Shown here: positions 58,943 to 64,000 of the stretch, in pieces | How positions within the stretch are numbered: position 1 is the stretch's first letter | Layout of the letters: each line of letters begins with the position of its first letter | Assembly (NCBI GenBank): GCA_905221605.1 | Contig: CAJNDS010002505.1 | Span: 186,001-250,000 of the forward strand | Length of the DNA: 64,000 nucleotides | DNA from: Symbiodinium natans | Lineage: Eukaryota > Sar > Dinophyceae > Suessiales > Symbiodiniaceae | Direction of reading: 5' to 3' | Notes under the pieces: model-generated | What the model was told of the DNA's origin: nothing | Database searches by the model: none | Seen by the model: only the letters and a program-made list of their open reading frames with translations | Program-made: the position numbers and the translations under genes

Positions 58943-60316
58943 TCAGTGCTTCGGAGCATCCGTTGTCTTGCCAGAGTGATGCTGTTGCCAATGTTGCCAC
59001 GTAGGATGTGGACCGTGGCATCCTTTGACCATGCAGCAGTGTACCATGCCGCAGTTTCCATCACACCCTGGCCCGGAGTAGTCAAAGCAGATCCACCCCC
59101 CGTCTGGCGTTCGAGTGGTGGTGACGCTCTCACGCTTCCCTTTGCCAGGACCCTTTGGGTCCTTTCCTTTCTTGTCCTTGCCCTTTTGATCGCCACGTCC
59201 TTTGTCATCTCCTTTGCGCGGTGTGCCTTTGCCCCAGCCAGCTCCTTTTCGCCAGGTGTCCCGGTGCCATTTTCCATCATCGTGCTGGCCATCCCATTGA
59301 TCACTGCCACGCTTTCCTCTGTTTTGCAGCGCTATGGGAGCTGTGAAATACTGTTCTTTCAACTGTGCATCATCTGTCACCTCCCGAAGGGTCTCGCGCA
59401 AGGGGCGGGAATCACGAAAGGCTCTCTTGATCGCTTCTTTCCTCAACTCGTATTCATAGTTGAGGATCACCACCCATGGCGGTTTCAATGGGATTTGATC
59501 CATCTTCCCGCCCTTCCCGGTGACCGGGACCTGCAGCAAGTACACCCGTTCCCCAAGCAAGTAGTTTGCATATCCCAGCCAAGCATCTGGCCCCATGCCT
59601 TGGAAAAAGATCTTGTTCTTGTACTTGGATGCCAAAAATGTCCACATATTGCCCTCAACTCTCAGCACCGTTCTCAGCTCTTCTGTATGTGAGGGCATTA
59701 CCCCTTTGTTCTTCTGTTTGACGATCCTGACATGACCTCCAGTATCCACTGTCGTCTGTATCCCCATGGTCTTCACCTTCTTCTTGGATGTCACTTCAGA
59801 AAGGGCACTAGCGGTGATCTCGCCACTCTCGACCTCCTCAAGCTTTGCAGAGATGTAGTCGTCGGAAGGCTCGAATGCCTCCTCGAGCGTCCCGTGGGCT
59901 GCCTCATACGCAACCCTCATAGCCTGCTTCTCAGTCTGCGTCACTGGTCTGCTGACGCCCAGCATGCGCGCCTCTGCCCTCAACTCCGTTTCCTTGCTGG
60001 CGACCTCGCGCGATGTCTCCCAGGCTGAAACTACTGCTGCAACGACAGCTCTGCTCGCCTGGTCCGTGGCCTCCAACTGGTGATCATCTTTCAAAGCAGT
60101 GCGCACTTCGCCCCGTGTGTCAGCGTATGTCGAGAATCGCTTCACTGATTTGAAGTTTTGTCCCAATCGATACTGCAATCCCAAAGGCATTCCGCATTCT
60201 TGGAAAATATGCACCAGATCAGAACTTACCTGCTTATCAAGAAAATCAAGGGCTTGGTCCTGGGTGACCCCTGTTGGCAACTCTGCTGGCCCAGGAGCCG
60301 GCGCCGCTCCGGCCAT
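58943..60316 (-). CDS. Gag-like nucleocapsid protein with zinc knuckles
   Basis: 457 codons from an ATG at 60314-60316. The N-terminal ~330 residues are mostly helical without known catalytic motifs. A Lys/Gly-rich basic stretch (GKDKKGKDPKGPGKGKR) precedes Cys/His clusters at the C-terminus: C-x7-C-x3-C-x3-H, then C-x4-C-x6-H. This layout fits a gag protein that packages element RNA. It ends in TGA followed by CTC. The next ORF continues in the same frame after this single stop, so the two may form a gag-pol product by stop readthrough. Confidence 0.65.
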   Translation of the reverse strand: MAGAAPAPGPAELPTGVTQDQALDFLDKQVSSDLVHIFQECGMPLGLQYRLGQNFKSVKRFSTYADTRGEVRTALKDDHQLEATDQASRAVVAAVVSAWETSREVASKETELRAEARMLGVSRPVTQTEKQAMRVAYEAAHGTLEEAFEPSDDYISAKLEEVESGEITASALSEVTSKKKVKTMGIQTTVDTGGHVRIVKQKNKGVMPSHTEELRTVLRVEGNMWTFLASKYKNKIFFQGMGPDAWLGYANYLLGERVYLLQVPVTGKGGKMDQIPLKPPWVVILNYEYELRKEAIKRAFRDSRPLRETLREVTDDAQLKEQYFTAPIALQNRGKRGSDQWDGQHDDGKWHRDTWRKGAGWGKGTPRKGDDKGRGDQKGKDKKGKDPKGPGKGKRESVTTTRTPDGGWICFDYSGPGCDGNCGMVHCCMVKGCHGPHPTWQHWQQHHSGKTTDAPKH

Positions 60317-60644
60317 TGCACCAGGTGCTTCTCAGCACAGCGTCCCCGCACCTCAGCACATGCACAGTGGACCTATGAAAGAAGCAGAAAATCCCGGAAA
60401 ATTCGAGCCATCAATCTGCGTACGAACCTCACAAGTGCACCTCCAACAGTGATGGCAACCCCGTTGCGGGAGGTCAGGCACTACACGCTCGTCTAGATGC
60501 TGTCCCCTCCCCAGCAATCTCACTCTTTATTGCGTGCTCTCCTTCCGGCACGTCTTGCTCCAATCGAGCACTGCGCTCTGCTGCCTCCTGCAGAGCTTCC
60601 TACCAAGAATCCAAGAGTCAGGCGCCTCCAGCCCAAGGTGCAAA
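60317..60644. other. Spacer between recombinase and gag ORFs
   Basis: 328 bp without a conserved frame. It could hold a promoter or splice/trans-splice acceptor for the gag-pol unit, but no motif is identifiable by eye. Confidence 0.3.
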
Positions 60645-62723
60645 TCAGAGATCCTGATCATGCCCCAAGCCTCCAGCCAAGGGCCCGAGCCCAAGGCCTC
60701 CACCGAAAGGCTCTGGCTCAATAGCCTCCTGCTCACCTTCAACAGTGTCCTCCGAGCCACTAGTTGAAGACTCTTCGCCTATCTCCACCCGCGGCTTGCA
60801 CAGCTTACACATCGCATCAGCAATGCCCTCTCCAAGGTGGAAAACTGGAATGGTCTCGAGGCACCTCTCTCTCCGGACTGCACAACGCTTGGAAAGATGC
60901 AAACGTCTGAACCCTCTCCGAGAGACAGTCAAGAAGTACGGCGCCTCGTCCTCGTCCGGCTCTGCTTCAAAAGCCTCATATTCTCCAGGGAGCTTCGCCT
61001 CGAGCTCCCCTTCGGCAATCGGAACCCTCTCCAAAGCAGGATATTGTCCCCCCAGCAACCAGGTCTGTTTGTGTCCATCCCATTGCATCACCGTATTTGC
61101 GCCGACGATCTCCTCCCCATTCAATCCAAGGTCATCAGCAAAACTCCTTAAAGTGCAAAGCAGCTCCTCCTCAATGTAACCGCCTCCATCGCCCCCCAAT
61201 AGCAGTGTCTTGCAAACAGTGGTCTGGATCGCCTGGACCACCTGACGCGAAGTGAGGACGTAATCCTGTGACCCATGTTGAGCATACGCCCATCGCCCCA
61301 GATAGTCACGCCGGTCCTTTGATATCCCGATGGCGGCTGCAATGCTCACCACGAAGTGACGAGGACTGTGCCCTGTCCAAAAGTTTGCGACGTCGCCAGG
61401 CAGCAGCAGCTCTCGTTTCACCTTCCAGGTTCCCATTTGCCTCACCGGTGTAGGCAACTCCTTCAGCAAACGCCTCAACTGCAAAGCGAGGCCCTCCGCG
61501 TCCATGTATTCTCTCTTTGGCTCATCCCACTCATTTGTAAAGCAAGGGCATAGAAAATCTCGCGCCCATGAAAATCGTTCAGAAGTCAGCAGCTTGAAAC
61601 CTTCCCCGAGCCAGTCAAAGCCACTGAGTCCCACGACCCGAGAAATGAACCCATGCAGCTCACCAACCTTGCGCCCAGGTCCACTCGTCTTCGTCTTCCT
61701 AAGGATGAACCTCAGTCCGACCTGGCTCAGCTTCACACTGGCTGGATTGACGTTTTGCATATCATCTGCGCGCAGGCTTGCCCATACCATGACCAGCAAA
61801 ATGAAAGCCATGAATCGCAACCCAGGTGGGTACAAAGGCCTGCAAACCACCAGCTCGCATATTAGCACGACTGAAACAGGCAACATTGCAGCTGCCTTTG
61901 GTGCAGCCTGATCGACTTCCAGCTCGGCTGTCCAAGACTTGATGCTCTCAAGCAGCAAGGGGTCCTCGCAAAGGCGTTTGCCAGCCGGTACCATCCCAAC
62001 GCCTTCCAAGAGTGAAAGGCTTGCCAGGATAGATTTGGGAACACTCTTTCCCATCCTGTGAATCTCATCTCTCTCCTCAAGATATCTCAAGATCACTCCA
62101 GCATCCACAGGCCAAGAAATTCCCAATGAGCCCTGCAACCAAGCCCTAACCGGCTTCCAAGCTCTCGCACGATTTCGCAGCGTTTTTCCCCTACGTCGTC
62201 CAAAAGCTCTTAACCAGAAATGATTGTCATTGCCCAATGCAGCAATCCGCTCTGCGGCAGGCAGCTCTGCCTCCTGTATAATGGCGACAAGCTCGAGGGC
62301 CCACTTCTCACGCAACTTGTTCTCTACCTCCTCTTTGTCCCCATGGGCCCTAGCTGCTCTGATTGCACGCTTCAGCAGGGACAGCGCAACAGCAGGGGTG
62401 GTGTTGACTGCCTCTTCAAAAACCGCAGTGATATCCTTCTGGGAGCGTGGAACACTAGCAGCGAACTCAGGTAAGCGTCTCTGCAAAAGCACTACCTCGG
62501 ACGGCCTCCTCTTCAAGCGCGACTGCCTCCATGCCCAGAGCTCCTTTGAAATGTTTTCGATATCGCCTGCTGTCCTCTTTCCAGCAAGAAATTCCTCCAC
62601 AGTAGATTTAGCCCCAGCTTCATCTTCGAAGGAACCATCAAACTGCAAAAGATTCTTGTACGTGTCAGTAACAGCAGCAAAAAGGCCATCATCAATCTTC
62701 CGCAGTCCAGCCCAATTAGACAT
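60645..62723 (-). CDS. Tyrosine recombinase of the younger element
   Basis: 692 codons from an ATG at 62721-62723, starting 71 bp inside A1. The catalytic set is visible in order: Arg 318 in WASLRADDM, Lys 343/345 in LRKTKTSG, His 452-x-x-Arg 455 in TGHSPRHF, Trp 478 in LGRWAYAQHGS and the nucleophile Tyr 488 in QDYVLTSR. This is the R-K-H-R-H/W-Y pattern of tyrosine recombinases, as in DIRS-type elements. It would join circular cDNA to the target without duplicating it. The acidic ~200-residue C-terminal extension has a Cys-rich phrase MCKLCKPRVE of unknown role. No frame break. Confidence 0.85.
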   Translation of the reverse strand: MSNWAGLRKIDDGLFAAVTDTYKNLLQFDGSFEDEAGAKSTVEEFLAGKRTAGDIENISKELWAWRQSRLKRRPSEVVLLQRRLPEFAASVPRSQKDITAVFEEAVNTTPAVALSLLKRAIRAARAHGDKEEVENKLREKWALELVAIIQEAELPAAERIAALGNDNHFWLRAFGRRRGKTLRNRARAWKPVRAWLQGSLGISWPVDAGVILRYLEERDEIHRMGKSVPKSILASLSLLEGVGMVPAGKRLCEDPLLLESIKSWTAELEVDQAAPKAAAMLPVSVVLICELVVCRPLYPPGLRFMAFILLVMVWASLRADDMQNVNPASVKLSQVGLRFILRKTKTSGPGRKVGELHGFISRVVGLSGFDWLGEGFKLLTSERFSWARDFLCPCFTNEWDEPKREYMDAEGLALQLRRLLKELPTPVRQMGTWKVKRELLLPGDVANFWTGHSPRHFVVSIAAAIGISKDRRDYLGRWAYAQHGSQDYVLTSRQVVQAIQTTVCKTLLLGGDGGGYIEEELLCTLRSFADDLGLNGEEIVGANTVMQWDGHKQTWLLGGQYPALERVPIAEGELEAKLPGEYEAFEAEPDEDEAPYFLTVSRRGFRRLHLSKRCAVRRERCLETIPVFHLGEGIADAMCKLCKPRVEIGEESSTSGSEDTVEGEQEAIEPEPFGGGLGLGPLAGGLGHDQDL

Positions 62724-62793
62724 GTCGGAAAAGAGCTCACATCAGCCCAGCAATTCCCAACAGTCCATGAGCCGCAGGTCCCCTCCCCCTCAC

Positions 62794-63002
62794 TAACAAA
62801 ATTTTTTATGCTTGCGCCACAAAGGCAACGAGGCCTGACATTTCACAAGTTAATGCATGCTGCAAAAACCGTCTTGCGCGCATCTGATGAATCCGAAGCG
62901 AGAAGCAACTTTCAAAGGACTTTTCAAAGCACAAGTTTTCCCCCATCCCAGCCCGCCCTAGTTCAAACAGAGGGACAATCCCGTTGGGGGAACCCAAGTG
63001 GT
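62794..63002 (-). repeat. Split direct repeat A1 (5' terminus of younger element)
   Basis: 209 bp, matching A2 (54458-54666) with one difference. The outer edge at 63002 is the element's 5' end on the minus strand. The last 13 codons of the flanking methyltransferase frame are read out of this repeat before a stop. Confidence 0.9.
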
Positions 63003-64000
63003 AAGGGCCGGTCTAAAGGGGGAGCGGTGCGAAACTCGAGGAACTCAGACAAGAGTTTGCGGGCGCCCTTCTGTTGCGGCCACAAAGGTCGAGGACCTGC
63101 CGGGGGATCAAGTCGGGCTGGCAGGCCCGCTGCTGCGGAAAGGAGGGACGCCATTTCGGAGCATAGTCCCGCTGGATACTCGGCCTCCTGAGCAGTAGAG
63201 AAACTCCAAGATCCGTTGCAGCGGTAGACAAGGTAGGGCAAATGTTCATGCAGGCCGTCGCAGTCTGCTTCCATGCTCTGAAGTGAAGCATGACTGCACC
63301 GAAAGCGAGTGCGTTTCGGTCGCTTGCCGCCTTTCATGCAGTTGCTGAAACACACTTCCCGCATGGAGGACCAGCGCTTGAGCAGGGAGGGGCACTGGGA
63401 GGCGCGAACGAAGTGGGCCAGGACCGCCCAAATCCAGGAGTTCTCCGGATTCTCGATGCTTATTTGACAAGAGCTGGGCAGGTGCTGCAACAAGAAAATC
63501 ACGAAGCGACAGAGCTCATTGGACTTGTCGACGCGGAATTGATCCTTTTCTGAAAGCCCAGGCAGTCCAAGAACGTTCTCACCGTCCCTCAGGGGACGAG
63601 GGTCAGGCGCGCCTTGGAGACGAGCTCTCTTGCTGATAGGTCGCTCACGAGCGCGACTGCCAGTGCCGCACGGGAGGGCAATGTGGACTGCGAAGGGAGG
63701 CTCCTGGAGAAGTCGGGCCAGAAGCTGCTGCTGACAGGCTTCTTCGGTGAGGTCCAAGACCAGCACGGGATGCTCGGGCCTGTGCGGGTTCCATGGGGAA
63801 TCAACAGGCAAGACTCGAAAGCCAGCGGCATGACAGAACTTGGAGAGGCGGGCGCAACCTGCAAAAAGCTCAACAAAGAGCGGTCCTGGACGATCAGGGT
63901 CGGCCTGAAACATGGGTGTGGCAAGGGACAGGGTCCTGGGGATGGTCTGAGTGGCAGGTGGAAGGGGAAACTGAAGGGCTTCCAAGAAGGATCGGGTTCG
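63003..64000 (-). CDS. C5-methyltransferase-like domain of the older element (partial)
   Basis: The frame is open to the window edge, so the N-terminus is missing. Motifs: LFVELFAGCARLSKFCHAAG (motif I, SAM binding), an acidic-turn VDSPWN, HIALPCGTGSRARE (motif IV Cys), SIENPENSWIW (motif VI ENP), then KRPKRTRFRC and AEYPAGLCSEMA. The Cys in the PC motif and the ENP Glu match cytosine-C5 DNA methyltransferases. The frame is cut by the younger element at 63002/63003 and resumes at 54129 toward the RT domain. Retrotransposon-borne DNA methyltransferases have been reported in Symbiodinium. Confidence 0.7.

Larger units (their letters stand above)
54130..63002 (-). mobile_element. Complete DIRS/Ngaro/PAT-like YR retroelement, younger
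   Basis: 8873 bp, minus-strand order: A1, tyrosine recombinase, gag-like, methyltransferase/dioxygenase-like, RT-RNase H, B1, A2, 94-bp spacer, B2. Split direct repeats plus a tyrosine recombinase and no integrase define the YR retroelement class. It probably integrates as a circle by site-specific recombination. Repeats differ by only 1-2 bases, so the insertion is recent. The coding region carries one in-frame stop and one frame change (see findings). The flank test at 54129/63003 supports the ends. The recombinase-first order differs from the usual gag, RT, recombinase order of the class. Confidence 0.9.
51194..64000 (-). mobile_element. Older YR-class retroelement, interrupted, 5' end outside window
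   Basis: Reading on the minus strand: a methyltransferase-like ORF (64000 to 63003), the inserted younger element (63002-54130), an RT-RNase H ORF (54129-52151), then direct repeats at 52133-51882 and 51445-51194 separated by 436 bp. The repeat pair is what B1 and B2 of split direct repeats would look like. The spacer 51446-51881 would then contain A2, and A1 should lie beyond 64000. It is broken by the younger insertion and by a frame change near 53.9-54.0 kb. Confidence 0.65.

Noticed and set aside
58763-59692. 309-codon plus-strand ORF
   Set aside because: Antisense shadow of the gag-like and methyltransferase-like ORFs, which carry the recognisable motifs.

Overview
The window reads as nuclear DNA of a dinoflagellate, most likely a Symbiodiniaceae-type genome. 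This is inferred from five sequence observations. Introns in the one well-resolved host gene start with GC, GA or GT and end in AG|G. There are degenerate CCCTAAA (TTTAGGG) telomere-type repeats. Every recognisable gene and retroelement lies on the minus strand, which fits unidirectional gene arrays. Much of the window is minisatellite or mosaic repeat. The retroelements carry tyrosine recombinase and DNA-methyltransferase-like genes. No database search was possible, so the taxon is inferred.

Layout. 0-3 kb: short candidate minus-strand exons. 3.4-8.5 kb: a tandem array of ~100-125 bp units, a CA-microsatellite block with ~470 bp units, telomere-like repeats with a palindromic spacer, a dispersed 0.6 kb repeat and a fossil reverse transcriptase piece. 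8.5-16 kb: sparse, with a few candidate exons and a small TIR-bounded repeat element (10.7-11.1 kb). 16.1-23.8 kb: a multi-exon family-3 glycoside hydrolase (beta-glucosidase type with inserted PA14 domain). One of its introns carries a second, 2.5 kb copy of the TIR element, swollen by ~225 copies of a 10-bp unit. 24-34 kb: isolated candidate terminal exons. 34.7-36 kb: an intronless TrmO/TsaA-type tRNA methyltransferase gene. 37-43.2 kb: a mosaic of repeats seen elsewhere in the window, long C-runs and a 1.2-1.35 kb tandem duplication. 43-50 kb: candidate exons and more simple repeats. 50.9-51.2 kb: a ubiquitin-protease-like terminal exon.

51.2-64 kb is the key region. It holds two nested tyrosine-recombinase-class (DIRS/Ngaro/PAT-like) retroelements, both on the minus strand. 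The younger (54130-63002) is complete. Its termini are split direct repeats in A1-ORFs-B1-A2-B2 order, with B1 and A2 exactly abutting. Its genes run tyrosine recombinase, gag-like zinc-finger protein, a methyltransferase-like plus 2-oxoglutarate/Fe(II)-dioxygenase-like protein, then reverse transcriptase-RNase H. Placing the recombinase first is unlike the usual order in the family. This element sits inside the polyprotein gene of an older relative (51194 to beyond 64000). Removing it at the repeat-defined ends rejoins the older reading frame with no target duplication. The older element has its own methyltransferase-like domain, RT-RNase H and a second pair of split repeats. Together these suggest a retroelement lineage that carries DNA-modification enzymes and integrates by site-specific recombination.
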